From contig JALOMU010000042.1 in NCBI GenBank assembly GCA_025455285.1, forward strand, positions 1 through 13,037: a stretch of 13,037 bases of DNA, given 5' to 3'. How positions within the stretch are numbered: the first letter of the stretch is position 1; each line of letters starts with the position of its first letter. The DNA comes from Flavihumibacter sp. GTDB lineage: Bacteria > Bacteroidota > Bacteroidia > Chitinophagales > Chitinophagaceae. Positions 6,068-12,582 of this stretch are shown here, piece by piece. The translations under genes and the position numbers were made by a program. The notes beneath the pieces were generated by a model. The model saw only the letters and a program-made list of their open reading frames with translations. It was not told the origin of the DNA and made no database searches.

Positions 6068-8206
6068 TTATGTTTCGGTTGATTCTATCGCAGACAGTTG
6101 ATTGAGACTGTCTGTGATTTGCTGGCGACTTCGCTTGGATTGAAGGTAGTTGTATTGTTCCACTTGTGATCTTACTTTTTTCCCTTTATTTATAACATAT
6201 TGGTTCTGCAAATAATTGTCCAGGGTCCTCGCTTTTACATTATCATCCAGTTGAATTTCCAACATATTCTTTAACACTTTTTGAATATCCGGATCAAAAA
6301 TCGGACAAGTGATTTCTACCCTATGATCCAGGTTGCGTACCATCCAGTCGGCCGAAGATATATAAACTTTCTCTTTGCCACCGTTGTGAAACCAAAACAC
6401 CCTTGCATGCTCCAGGTACTCATCTACAATACTGATCGCCTTTACCTGTTTTTTGTATTTCTTGCTCTCAGAATACATGCAAAAAATGCCTCTTACAATT
6501 AGGCGCACAGGTACACCTGATCGTGCTGCTTCATATAATTTTTCAATCAACAGCTCATCAGAAAGCGAATTCATTTTCAGCGTAATGCCGCTTGGCTTTT
6601 TTTTCCTGGCTGCCCTTATTTCATGGTTGATAAGTTTAATCAGTTCTCTTCTAAGTGTACCGGGACAAGGAATCAGCGATTTGCAGCTTTTAAGAATGTC
6701 AGGTGAAGTGCGATGTTTTTCGAGATACAAAAACACGCGGTTAATATCCGCCATAATACCCCGGTGAGCTGTCAGCAGGCAATGATCTCCATAAATGGTA
6801 GCCGTACTTTCATTCATGTTGCCGGTACTTACAAATCCGTATTGTATGGTCCGGTTATTGATGCGTTTGCGGATGATGCAACATTTCGCATGTACTTTCA
6901 TGTTAGGTATCCCGATCAGTACCTTAACACCTTCTTCTTCCAGTTTTTCTTTCCATTCCAGATTGGCTTCTTCTTCAAATCTTGCCCTGAGTTCCATCAT
7001 TACGGTAACATCTTTTCCGTTTCTGACGGCATTGATCAGGGCATTGATAATTTTGGAATTGGAAGCCAGTCGATAGGCGGTGATCTTAATCGATACCACA
7101 TCTTTATCAATAGCAGCTTCTCTTAAAAGATCGATCACCGGGTTAAAGGAATGGTAGGGAAAATGCAGCATAATGTCCTGTTCCAATACAATGTCCGTTA
7201 CCCTGGAGGTTCCTGCCAGCAGGGGATGCTGAAAGGGCTTTTTCCGTTGTGATTTTTTGCTGAAGACATTTGGGAAGTCCATGAAATGTCGGAAGTTATG
7301 AATGCGCCCACCCGGTATCAGGTTGTCTTTACTGGTCAGGTTCATTTTGCGCATCAGAAATTCCAGCAGTGCAGCATCCATCTCTTTTTCGTACACGAAG
7401 CGTACCGGTTTTCCTCTTCGTCGGTTCTTAACACCTTTTTCAATTTTCTGAATCAGTGTCGTTGATACATCATTGTCAATATCAATTTCTGCATCCCTGG
7501 TCATTTTAAAGATCCAGGATTCAAATTTTTCATAGCCAAAATAAGAGAAAATGGAAGGCAGATTAAAACGGATAATATCTTCCAGCAAGATGATGTGTTT
7601 TTCCCCATCAGGAGAGGGAAGCTGGATAAAGCGGCCGACAGCTTTTGTAGGTATTTCAATCAAGGCATATTTGCGGGCAAAATCGGCAGATTTCCGGCTC
7701 ATAAGAACAGCCAGGAAAAGGGATTTGTCGCGGAGGTATGGAAAATTCGGAACCTGATCAACCATAAGTGGGATGGTATTTACCCTGACTTCTTCTTCAA
7801 AAAACTGTTTGACAAACAGTTTCTGTTCGCGGTTGAGCTGTTTTTCTGTGATCAGGAATATTTTTTCCTTCCTCAGATCAGCCTGCACCATTCCCCAGAT
7901 CCGGTTGAATTCATGTTGCTGCTGCAACACCCGAATCATGATCTCTTCCAGGATTTTTTCCGGTGAGATTTCCAGGTGCATATTTAGTTTGGCCTTTTTT
8001 GTAGTACTCAGCTCAATCATTCGTTTCAGGGTGGCTACGCGAACCCGGAAAAACTCATCCATATTGTTGGAAAAAATGCCCAGGAATTTAATGCGTTCCC
8101 GCAGTGGATTGGATGGATCTGCAGCTTCCTGCAAAACCCTGCCATTAAAAGCCAGCCAGCTTAGATCCCTTGGTATCGTCTTTCTTTTTCCGTCCATATC
8201 TGTCAT
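6068..8206 (-). CDS. ppk1: Polyphosphate kinase 1
   Basis: This 712-residue enzyme reversibly transfers the gamma-phosphate of ATP onto inorganic polyphosphate. The length and order of segments fit PPK1. The N domain carries RDLSWLAFNGRVLQEA (13-28) and LGIFSNNMDEFFRVRVA (42-58). A head domain follows, then two phospholipase-D-like C domains. The autophosphorylated histidine, equivalent to E. coli His435, is His439 in the MKVHAKCC motif, and the second conserved histidine (E. coli His592) is His600 in DEYLEHARV. The segment GFVSTGNMNESTATIYGDH (457-475) is characteristic of Bacteroidota PPK1. Start ATG at 8204-8206 gives the usual short leader before the RDLSW motif. A second in-frame ATG three codons on is also possible. 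It heads the ppk1-ppx transcript and diverges from the ribosomal operon. Confidence 0.97.
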   Translation of the reverse strand: MTDMDGKRKTIPRDLSWLAFNGRVLQEAADPSNPLRERIKFLGIFSNNMDEFFRVRVATLKRMIELSTTKKAKLNMHLEISPEKILEEIMIRVLQQQHEFNRIWGMVQADLRKEKIFLITEKQLNREQKLFVKQFFEEEVRVNTIPLMVDQVPNFPYLRDKSLFLAVLMSRKSADFARKYALIEIPTKAVGRFIQLPSPDGEKHIILLEDIIRFNLPSIFSYFGYEKFESWIFKMTRDAEIDIDNDVSTTLIQKIEKGVKNRRRGKPVRFVYEKEMDAALLEFLMRKMNLTSKDNLIPGGRIHNFRHFMDFPNVFSKKSQRKKPFQHPLLAGTSRVTDIVLEQDIMLHFPYHSFNPVIDLLREAAIDKDVVSIKITAYRLASNSKIINALINAVRNGKDVTVMMELRARFEEEANLEWKEKLEEEGVKVLIGIPNMKVHAKCCIIRKRINNRTIQYGFVSTGNMNESTATIYGDHCLLTAHRGIMADINRVFLYLEKHRTSPDILKSCKSLIPCPGTLRRELIKLINHEIRAARKKKPSGITLKMNSLSDELLIEKLYEAARSGVPVRLIVRGIFCMYSESKKYKKQVKAISIVDEYLEHARVFWFHNGGKEKVYISSADWMVRNLDHRVEITCPIFDPDIQKVLKNMLEIQLDDNVKARTLDNYLQNQYVINKGKKVRSQVEQYNYLQSKRSRQQITDSLNQLSAIESTET

Positions 8207-8264
8207 AATCAGCCATTTATATCCAAAATTCCGGATCTGGCAGATGTACCCAAATTAAGGAATT

Positions 8265-8290
8265 GTTAGCGAACCAACCGTTGGCTTAAC
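8265..8290. repeat. Small dyad in the ppk1-rpmB intergenic region
   Basis: CCAAC (8274-8278) and GTTGG (8280-8284) form a near-contiguous dyad with one central base. Outer GTTA (8265-8268) and TAAC (8287-8290) extend the symmetry across a short mismatch. The central spacer is too small for an RNA hairpin, so a protein-binding operator for ppk1 is more plausible than a terminator. No known regulator is recognised. Confidence 0.35.
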
Positions 8291-8291
8291 A

Positions 8292-8346
8292 GGTTATCTA
8301 AAGGTAACCTCATGGAAACCTCATGGAAACCTCAAGGTTACCTCAT
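8292..8346. repeat. Tandem 11-bp repeats upstream of the rpmB promoter
   Basis: Four head-to-tail 11-bp units lie at 8303-8313 (GGTAACCTCAT), 8314-8324 (GGAAACCTCAT), 8325-8335 (GGAAACCTCAA) and 8336-8346 (GGTTACCTCAT). A fifth degenerate unit at 8292-8302 matches the last at 8 of 11 positions. CCTCA recurs at exactly 11-bp intervals, close to one helical turn. The outer units also pair as AGGTAACCT and AGGTTACCT, a 9-bp inverted repeat with a 24-nt loop. The array ends 33 bp before the -33 box of the ribosomal operon, where an activator array would sit. Confidence 0.75.
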
Positions 8347-8379
8347 TCTAATCTGGCTTTTTATTTTTTTAGTTTTAGT

Positions 8380-8411
8380 TTTGATTTTATCGAGATTTAC
8401 TCCTACCTTTG
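8380..8411 (+). promoter_or_regulatory. Promoter of the rpmB-rpmG-DUF4295 operon
   Basis: A -33 box TTTG at 8380-8383 and a -7 box TACCTTTG at 8404-8411 are separated by 20 bp, matching the Bacteroidota consensus TTTG-N19-21-TAnnTTTG. A T-rich stretch (8358-8382) lies around and upstream of the -33 box. Transcription would start about 15 bp before the rpmB ATG, giving a very short leader with no Shine-Dalgarno sequence, as is normal in this phylum. Confidence 0.8.
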
Positions 8412-8432
8412 CCGTCCTAAATTTTGACAGTC

Positions 8433-8593
8433 ATGGCTAGAGTATGTCAGGTTACGGGTAAGACTCCGATCACTGGTCATCGGGTTTCAAGTGGATTACA
8501 TTGAAACTGTCTGCTGAAGGACTGCGTACCATCAACAAAAATGGTTTGTATGCAGTAGTAAAGGAATTGAGAGCAAAAGGAGTTAAAATCTAA
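8433..8593 (+). pseudogene. rpmB: Ribosomal protein bL28 gene with internal deletion and frameshift
   Basis: From ATG 8433 the frame reads MARVCQVTGKTPITGHRVS, a very good bL28 N-terminus, but it meets TGA at 8502-8504 after 23 codons. A second frame from about 8489 to TAA 8591-8593 reads K then WITLKLSAEGLRTINKNG and continues to the normal C-terminus ending RAKGVKI. Compared with the usual 78-residue bL28, residues of about 20 to 44 are absent. The locus is 161 nt where about 237 is expected, so about 76 nt are missing, which explains the frame change. The lost part is the basic rRNA-binding centre with the conserved TKRRFLPNL-type segment. Promoter, start and downstream genes are intact. 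Because bL28 is a core ribosomal protein, an assembly or sequencing error is likely; otherwise a second copy must exist elsewhere. Confidence 0.85.
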
Positions 8594-8602
8594 AAGAAAT
8601 TA

Positions 8603-8622
8603 ATTGCCGCTTCGGTGGCGAT
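8603..8622 (+). other. C(UUCG)G tetraloop hairpin between rpmB and rpmG
   Basis: In the transcript ATTGCCGC (8603-8610) pairs with GTGGCGAT (8615-8622) around the loop UUCG, closed by a C-G pair. This is the exceptionally stable cUUCGg form. The stem is 8 bp with two G-U pairs. It is not followed by a U-tract, so it is unlikely to terminate. A processing, stability or translational-control element for rpmG, which starts 20 nt downstream, is possible. Confidence 0.55.
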
Positions 8623-8641
8623 CCTTATAAAACGCATTACA

Positions 8642-8824
8642 ATGGCAAAGAAAGGTAACCGAGTTCAGGTGATTATGGAATGTACCGAGCATAAGACCAG
8701 TGGTCAGCCTGGTACAAGCCGTTATATCACTACCAAGAACAAGAAGAACACTCCCGAGCGCCTGGAGTTGAAGAAGTACAATCCCATTCTAAAGAAAGTG
8801 ACTGTACACAAAGAAATCAAATAA
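8642..8824 (+). CDS. rpmG: 50S ribosomal protein bL33
   Basis: The 60-residue protein [18 protein letters not shown], continuing with [20 protein letters not shown] and ending VHKEIK, is a complete bL33 of the large ribosomal subunit, located near the E site. Only one cysteine (Cys14) is present, so this is the zinc-free form without the paired CxxC motifs. The chosen start is ATG 8642-8644, which gives the conserved MAKKGNR N-terminus. The frame is open a further nine codons upstream with an ATC at 8615, but that extension runs through the tetraloop hairpin and has no family support. It lies 48 bp after rpmB and 42 bp before the DUF4295 gene in one operon. Confidence 0.96.
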   Translation: MAKKGNRVQVIMECTEHKTSGQPGTSRYITTKNKKNTPERLELKKYNPILKKVTVHKEIK

Positions 8825-8866
8825 GACGCGTAAACCTGATTTACAAATTTTCTAATTTATCATACC

Positions 8867-9040
8867 ATGGCAAAAGCAGCAAAAACCGCGATCAAAACTA
8901 AAGACCAGAAGGCAGCAGCTGAAGCTAAGAACTGGACCAAAGTGATCAAGGCTGTTCGTAGTCCCAAGAGCGGTGCCTATACTTTCAAAGAGGCGATCGT
9001 TCACAAGGACAAAATCAAAGAATTCCTGGGCGAAAAATAA
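8867..9040 (+). CDS. DUF4295 family small basic protein, ribosome-associated (probably bL38)
   Basis: This 57-residue Lys/Ala-rich protein starts MAKAAKTAIKTKDQKAAAEA and contains NWTKVIKAVRSPKSGAYTF, which is the core of DUF4295. That family is nearly confined to Bacteroidota and is always found behind rpmB-rpmG. From memory, structural work on the Flavobacterium johnsoniae ribosome described an extra large-subunit protein, named bL38, that I believe corresponds to this family; I cannot confirm this here. The strong basic charge, lack of signal peptide and operon position all fit a ribosomal protein. Start ATG 8867-8869, without a Shine-Dalgarno sequence. It is the last gene before the terminator at 9065. 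Confidence 0.9.
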   Translation: MAKAAKTAIKTKDQKAAAEAKNWTKVIKAVRSPKSGAYTFKEAIVHKDKIKEFLGEK

Positions 9041-9064
9041 TTCCGGGTACTTTTTTACCTGATG

Positions 9065-9098
9065 AGCTGTTCTGATATCCGGAACAGCTTTTTCTGTT
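9065..9098 (+). terminator. Rho-independent terminator of the rpmB operon
   Basis: The arms AGCTGTTCTG (9065-9074) and CGGAACAGCT (9080-9089) form a 10-bp stem with one G-U pair and a 5-nt loop. They are followed by TTTTCTGTTTT. It lies 25 bp after the DUF4295 stop codon and separates the ribosomal operon from ftsY. Confidence 0.9.
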
Positions 9099-9148
9099 TT
9101 ATCCAATTGCTGTGCTGAAGCTAATCCTGAAAAACCGGTTGGGAATCT

Positions 9149-9156
9149 TACCTTTG
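9149..9156 (+). promoter_or_regulatory. -7 promoter element upstream of ftsY
   Basis: TACCTTTG matches TAnnTTTG exactly and lies 60 bp before the ftsY ATG, after the preceding terminator. The expected -33 box is poor. The element sits at the centre of a small dyad, TTGGGA (9139-9144) and TCCCAA (9160-9165), which could be an operator. Confidence 0.5.
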
Positions 9157-9216
9157 GCATCCCAATAAGGGAAGGCGTATGCCTATCATTACATCTACCA
9201 TTATACACTATCGGAT

Positions 9217-10179
9217 ATGGGTTTTTTCGACAAATTATTTGGGAAGAAAGAAAAGGAATCACTTGATCAGGGATTGCAGAAAACCAAGGAAAGTTTTCTA
9301 AGCAAGATCACCAAGGCGGTAGCTGGAAAAAGTTCAGTGGATGACGAAGTGCTGGACAGCCTGGAAGAAGCACTGGTTACTGCTGATGTGGGAATCGAAA
9401 CCACCGTTCAGATTATTGAGAGAATCGAAAAAAGAGTTTCCCGCGATAAATACCTTAATACCTCGGAACTCAACACTATTCTGCAGGATGAAATCCGCGC
9501 CGTATTAGTGGACGCGCCGGAAAGTAATACCTATTCTTTCCAGTCGGATCTTCCCAACAAACCATATGTAATTCTTGTAGTTGGCGTGAATGGAGTAGGT
9601 AAAACCACCACCATTGGGAAACTGGCTTATAATTTCAAGAAAGCAGGAAAATCGGTATTACTGGGTGCTGCTGATACCTTCCGTGCTGCTGCGGTTGACC
9701 AGTTAACCATCTGGAGTGAAAGGGTAGGTGTTCCAATTGTAAAACAGGATATGGGTTCTGATCCGGCTGCCGTTGCGTTTGATACAGTACAAAGTGGTGT
9801 TGCACGTGGTACGGATGTTATTATTATTGACACAGCTGGACGACTTCACAACAAAGCCCACCTTATGGATGAGCTTGGCAAAATCCGACGTGTTGTTCAG
9901 AAAGTAATCCCGAATGCTCCACATGAAGTGCTGCTTGTTTTAGATGGTTCAACCGGACAAAATGCACTTGAACAGGCTAAGCATTTTACAGCTACTACAG
10001 ATGTAAGTGCCCTGGCAATTACCAAATTAGATGGAACTGCAAAAGGGGGAGTGGTGCTGGCTATTGCCAACCAGTTCAAAATACCCGTGAAGTTTATAGG
10101 AGTAGGTGAAAAAATGGAAGACCTCCTGGTATTCGACAAACACGAATTTGTTGATAGCCTCTTTAGCCTTAACTCCTGA
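9217..10179 (+). CDS. ftsY: Signal recognition particle receptor FtsY
   Basis: FtsY is the SRP GTPase receptor that docks ribosome-nascent-chain complexes at the Sec translocon. This 320-residue form has a minimal acidic A region and begins directly with a membrane-binding amphipathic helix (MGFFDKLFGKKEKES). The N domain spans about residues 25-100. The GTPase G domain follows, with the P-loop GVNGVGKT (123-130), DTFRAAA (153-159), DTAGR (205-209), TKLD (269-272) and the closing GVGEK (295-299), then the amphipathic end of the NG domain at EDLLVFDKHEFVDSLF. All GTP-binding residues are intact. Start ATG 9217-9219. It lies downstream of the ribosomal operon, behind a terminator and with its own -7 element. 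It is convergent with the next gene, with only 15 bp between their stops and no strong hairpin. Confidence 0.97.
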   Translation: MGFFDKLFGKKEKESLDQGLQKTKESFLSKITKAVAGKSSVDDEVLDSLEEALVTADVGIETTVQIIERIEKRVSRDKYLNTSELNTILQDEIRAVLVDAPESNTYSFQSDLPNKPYVILVVGVNGVGKTTTIGKLAYNFKKAGKSVLLGAADTFRAAAVDQLTIWSERVGVPIVKQDMGSDPAAVAFDTVQSGVARGTDVIIIDTAGRLHNKAHLMDELGKIRRVVQKVIPNAPHEVLLVLDGSTGQNALEQAKHFTATTDVSALAITKLDGTAKGGVVLAIANQFKIPVKFIGVGEKMEDLLVFDKHEFVDSLFSLNS

Positions 10180-10194
10180 GGTCTTCCTGGTAGT

Positions 10195-10698
10195 TTAGAA
10201 GGTGAACCTCACCGCTGCTCCGCCCCATACATCCATATGCGGACTTCCAACCAATTCAACATAAGGCTGAATATCAAGGCTGATATTGATAGGCGCGCCT
10301 TTGAATTTGTAATCAAGGCCTAACACACCATCTACACCAAGTGAAAAATCGCCATCTTCGTAATAATAGTACCGATCGCCCCTACGCCTGTAATGGCCCC
10401 AGCGATCATTGAATACCCCGGTGTGGAAACCCGGGCCTGCATACCATTTCAATCCTGGTGCACCATTAATGTCGCCATGAAATTCATAGAGGCCGGTAAA
10501 ACGGAATCCGTGATTCCAGAAATAGCCAATTCCCTCCAGCGCCCTGTTGTTTTTGACAAAATGTTTCACGGTAATTCCTGCGGGCCAGAACTTAACTCCC
10601 AGTGCCGTGCGATACGTACTTCCCAATGCTTGTGCCTGAGTTTGCCCTGCAATAGCTAACCCTGCTATTATACAGGCTGTGGTTATCCATGTTTTCAT
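10195..10698 (-). CDS. Small outer-membrane beta-barrel-like protein, function unknown
   Basis: The protein of 167 residues has a clear signal peptide (MKTWITTACIIAGLAIAGQT, probable cleavage near AQA at 22-24). The mature part alternates aromatic and polar residues in short strands and ends in a C-terminal phenylalanine (VRFTF), as in outer-membrane beta-barrels that use the BAM complex. Segments such as FRFTGLYEFHGD, LKWYAGPGFHTG and LGVDGVLGLDYKF recall a widespread small barrel-like family of Bacteroidota with no assigned function. A Tyr/Arg-rich patch (YRRRGDRYYYYEDGD, 103-117) is probably an exposed loop. The ATG at 10696-10698 was chosen because it begins the signal peptide. The longer open frame to 10878 would run into rimO and has no support. 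Confidence 0.75.
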   Translation of the reverse strand: MKTWITTACIIAGLAIAGQTQAQALGSTYRTALGVKFWPAGITVKHFVKNNRALEGIGYFWNHGFRFTGLYEFHGDINGAPGLKWYAGPGFHTGVFNDRWGHYRRRGDRYYYYEDGDFSLGVDGVLGLDYKFKGAPINISLDIQPYVELVGSPHMDVWGGAAVRFTF

Positions 10699-10763
10699 AC
10701 AAACGGTTTTGCCCCTAAAACAAAAAATTATGCCAAACTGTTTTCGTGCATGGGATCCGTCTC

Positions 10764-10782
10764 TTTCCCCGGCGAGGGGAAA
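10764..10782. other. Short GC-rich hairpin upstream of rimO
   Basis: TTTCCCC (10764-10770) and GGGGAAA (10776-10782) form a 7-bp stem around GGCGA in the divergent region between the barrel gene and rimO. It is not followed by a U-tract. It lies just before the candidate rimO -7 element, so it would be upstream of the rimO transcript; it may be an operator dyad or chance. Confidence 0.35.
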
Positions 10783-10786
10783 AGCG

Positions 10787-10794
10787 TAACTTCG
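10787..10794 (+). promoter_or_regulatory. Candidate -7 promoter element for rimO
   Basis: TAACTTCG matches TAnnTTTG at all but one position and lies 19 bp before the rimO ATG, a spacing like that of the rpmB and ALDH promoters here. No TTTG -33 box is visible at the right distance, so this is tentative. Confidence 0.4.
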
Positions 10795-10813
10795 CGCCTT
10801 ATTTAAATAGTAC

Positions 10814-12130
10814 ATGAAAGCCAGAACGCTGAAGAAGGACAAAGTGAATATCATTACCCTGGGTTGTAGTAAAAACATGGTGGACAGTGAGGTGCTCAGC
10901 GGTCAGCTGCTCGCCAATGATATCCAGGTAGTGCATGAAAACGCAAAACTGGATCATAACATAGTAGTGGTTAATACCTGCGGTTTTATAGATAAGGCCA
11001 AGGAAGAATCCATCAATACCATACTCGACCAGGTTGCCCTTAAACAGAAAGGCAAACTCGACAAAGTGTATGTTACCGGCTGTTTAAGCCAGCGGTATCG
11101 GGAGGATCTGGAAAAAGAAATTCCTGAAGTGGATGCCTGGTTCGGCACCATGGAATTGCCCCTGATTCTGAAAGAAATGGAAGCAGATTACAAGGCTGAA
11201 TTGCTGGGGGAGCGCATGCTGGCAACGCCAAAACATTATGCATATCTGAAAATTTCGGAAGGATGCAATCGTACCTGCTCTTTCTGTGCCATTCCCCTGA
11301 TGCGGGGTGGTCATGTTAGCCGGCCGATTGAAGAACTCGTAAAAGAAGCGGAATCCCTGGTTAAAAAAGGCGTGAAGGAAATCATGCTGATTGCGCAGGA
11401 ACTCACCTATTACGGACTTGATCTGTATAAAAAAAGACAACTGCCGGAGTTGTTGCATCAATTGGCCACTGTGCCTGGCATCGAATGGATTAGGCTGCAT
11501 TATGCCTACCCATCCAAGTTTCCGATGGAAATACTGGATGCTATCAAAGCCCATCCTACTATCTGTAACTACCTGGATATGCCCCTGCAGCACGCATCCA
11601 ACAATATGTTAAAAGCAATGAAGCGGCAGATTACAAGGGAGGAGATGGAGACACTCATTGCTGCTATACGTGAACAGGTGCCAGGAATTTGTATCCGAAC
11701 CACCCTAATCACCGGGTTCCCGGGAGAAACCAGGGAGGATGTGGAAGAACTGAAAGACTTTTTAAAGCGGATGCGGTTCGACAGGGTAGGTATCTTTACC
11801 TATTCACACGAAGAAAATACTTCGGCTCACGACCTGGAAGATAGCATTCCGGCAGAAGAGAAGGAAGCACGTGCTCAGGAAATTATGGAAGTACAACAGG
11901 AAATCAGCCTGGAAAAAAACCAGGAAAAACTGGGTCAGATTTTTAAGGTAATAGTTGATAAAAAAGAGGCAGGTCGTTATCTTGGAAGAACGGAATTTGA
12001 CAGTGTGGAAGTGGATAATGAAGTGGTGATTAATACCAGTGAAAAACTTGTTCCCGGACAATTTGTTCAGGTAAAAATTACAAAAGCCTATGATTATGAC
12101 CTTGAAGGCGAACTCATTAATATAATCTAG
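10814..12130 (+). CDS. rimO: Ribosomal protein uS12 methylthiotransferase RimO
   Basis: RimO is a radical-SAM enzyme with two iron-sulfur clusters that adds a methylthio group to the conserved aspartate of ribosomal protein uS12. The 438-residue product has the full architecture. The N-terminal MTTase domain carries Cys18 (TLGCSKN), Cys56 (NTCGF) and Cys90 (VTGCL) for the auxiliary cluster. The radical-SAM domain has Cys151, Cys155 and Cys158 in EGCNRTCSFCAIPLMRG. A C-terminal TRAM domain spans about 374-436. The GCSKNMVDSE and SFCAIPLMRG forms separate RimO from the tRNA enzyme MiaB, which usually has CTFCIVP. The ATG at 10814 gives the usual N-terminus, MKARTLKKDKVNIITLGCSKN. The gene is near ftsY and the rpmB operon, as is common in the phylum, and a cytochrome c gene follows after 13 bp. 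Confidence 0.97.
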   Translation: MKARTLKKDKVNIITLGCSKNMVDSEVLSGQLLANDIQVVHENAKLDHNIVVVNTCGFIDKAKEESINTILDQVALKQKGKLDKVYVTGCLSQRYREDLEKEIPEVDAWFGTMELPLILKEMEADYKAELLGERMLATPKHYAYLKISEGCNRTCSFCAIPLMRGGHVSRPIEELVKEAESLVKKGVKEIMLIAQELTYYGLDLYKKRQLPELLHQLATVPGIEWIRLHYAYPSKFPMEILDAIKAHPTICNYLDMPLQHASNNMLKAMKRQITREEMETLIAAIREQVPGICIRTTLITGFPGETREDVEELKDFLKRMRFDRVGIFTYSHEENTSAHDLEDSIPAEEKEARAQEIMEVQQEISLEKNQEKLGQIFKVIVDKKEAGRYLGRTEFDSVEVDNEVVINTSEKLVPGQFVQVKITKAYDYDLEGELINII

Positions 12131-12143
12131 CATAACCAAACAC

Positions 12144-12548
12144 ATGAAAAAAATTGCTGTTGCATCCGTACTTACGTTTAGCGTAATAGTGTTTTCGGCC
12201 TTTGTACAGAATCCGAAAGAGGCTAGTATAAAGCGCGGTAAAGAAGTGTATGACAACAATTGCATGAGTTGTCACCAGGAAAACGGAGAAGGAATTGAAG
12301 GAAGTTTTCCTCCACTTGCCAAATCTGATTATTTCCAGAAGGATCCGAAAAAAATCATCACCGTTATTCTGAATGGCCTTAATGAAGAAATTAAGGTAAA
12401 TGGTAAAACCTATAACATGATGATGCCAGAGCAGTCTTATCTTTCTGATGAAGAAATAGCCGATGTGACCAACTATGTTGCCAACAGTTGGGGAAATAAA
12501 TCCAAAGCAGTTTTCACTCCAGCCCAGGTAAAAGCGGCGCGCAAATAA
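12144..12548 (+). CDS. Secreted class I cytochrome c
   Basis: This 134-residue protein has a signal peptide or N-terminal anchor (MKKIAVASVLTFSVIVFSAF) and one haem-binding motif, CMSCH (Cys40, Cys43, His44). The sixth ligand is probably one of Met92-94 in YNMMMPEQSYLSDEE, and the following DEEIADVTNYVANSWGN helix is the typical C-terminal helix of the cytochrome c fold. It should carry electrons in the periplasm. It starts 13 bp after rimO, probably on the same transcript, but its likely functional partner is the convergent molybdenum hydroxylase gene, as cytochromes of this GKEVYxxNCxSCHxENGEG type often accompany IorAB-like oxidoreductases. That link is inference. The C-terminal extension after the fold (KAVFTPAQVKAARK) is short and basic. 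Confidence 0.92.
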   Translation: MKKIAVASVLTFSVIVFSAFVQNPKEASIKRGKEVYDNNCMSCHQENGEGIEGSFPPLAKSDYFQKDPKKIITVILNGLNEEIKVNGKTYNMMMPEQSYLSDEEIADVTNYVANSWGNKSKAVFTPAQVKAARK

Positions 12549-12551
12549 AGC

Positions 12552-12582
12552 AATCTGCCGGTGCTTATGCTTCCGGCAGATT
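12552..12582. terminator. Shared hairpin between convergent cytochrome c and molybdopterin-subunit genes
   Basis: A perfect 10-bp inverted repeat, AATCTGCCGG (12552-12561) and its complement (12573-12582), surrounds an 11-nt loop. It starts 3 bp after the cytochrome stop codon. The stop codon of the minus-strand gene (12565-12567) lies in the loop, so the hairpin overlaps that coding end. U-tracts are short on both sides. Confidence 0.75.

Noticed and set aside
8292..8346. Possible CRISPR array
   Set aside because: The units are 11 bp with no spacers between them and no cas genes nearby; it is a tandem repeat.
8433..8593. Programmed frameshift in rpmB
   Set aside because: A frameshift alone would not restore the protein, since about 25 conserved residues are absent from all frames between the two halves.
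8615..8641. N-terminal extension of rpmG by nine codons
   Set aside because: It would start within the tetraloop hairpin and add residues not found in bL33; ATG 8642 gives the conserved N-terminus.
8852..9262. 136-codon minus-strand open frame
   Set aside because: It runs antisense through DUF4295, the terminator and the ftsY start, and its translation resembles no protein I know.
10195..10878. Longer 227-residue version of the barrel-like protein
   Set aside because: The extra 60 residues precede a perfect signal peptide and overlap the start of rimO and its promoter region; the internal ATG at 10698 is the sensible start.
11084..11593. 169-codon minus-strand open frame
   Set aside because: It is antisense to the radical-SAM core of rimO; the long open frame follows from the codon composition of the real gene.
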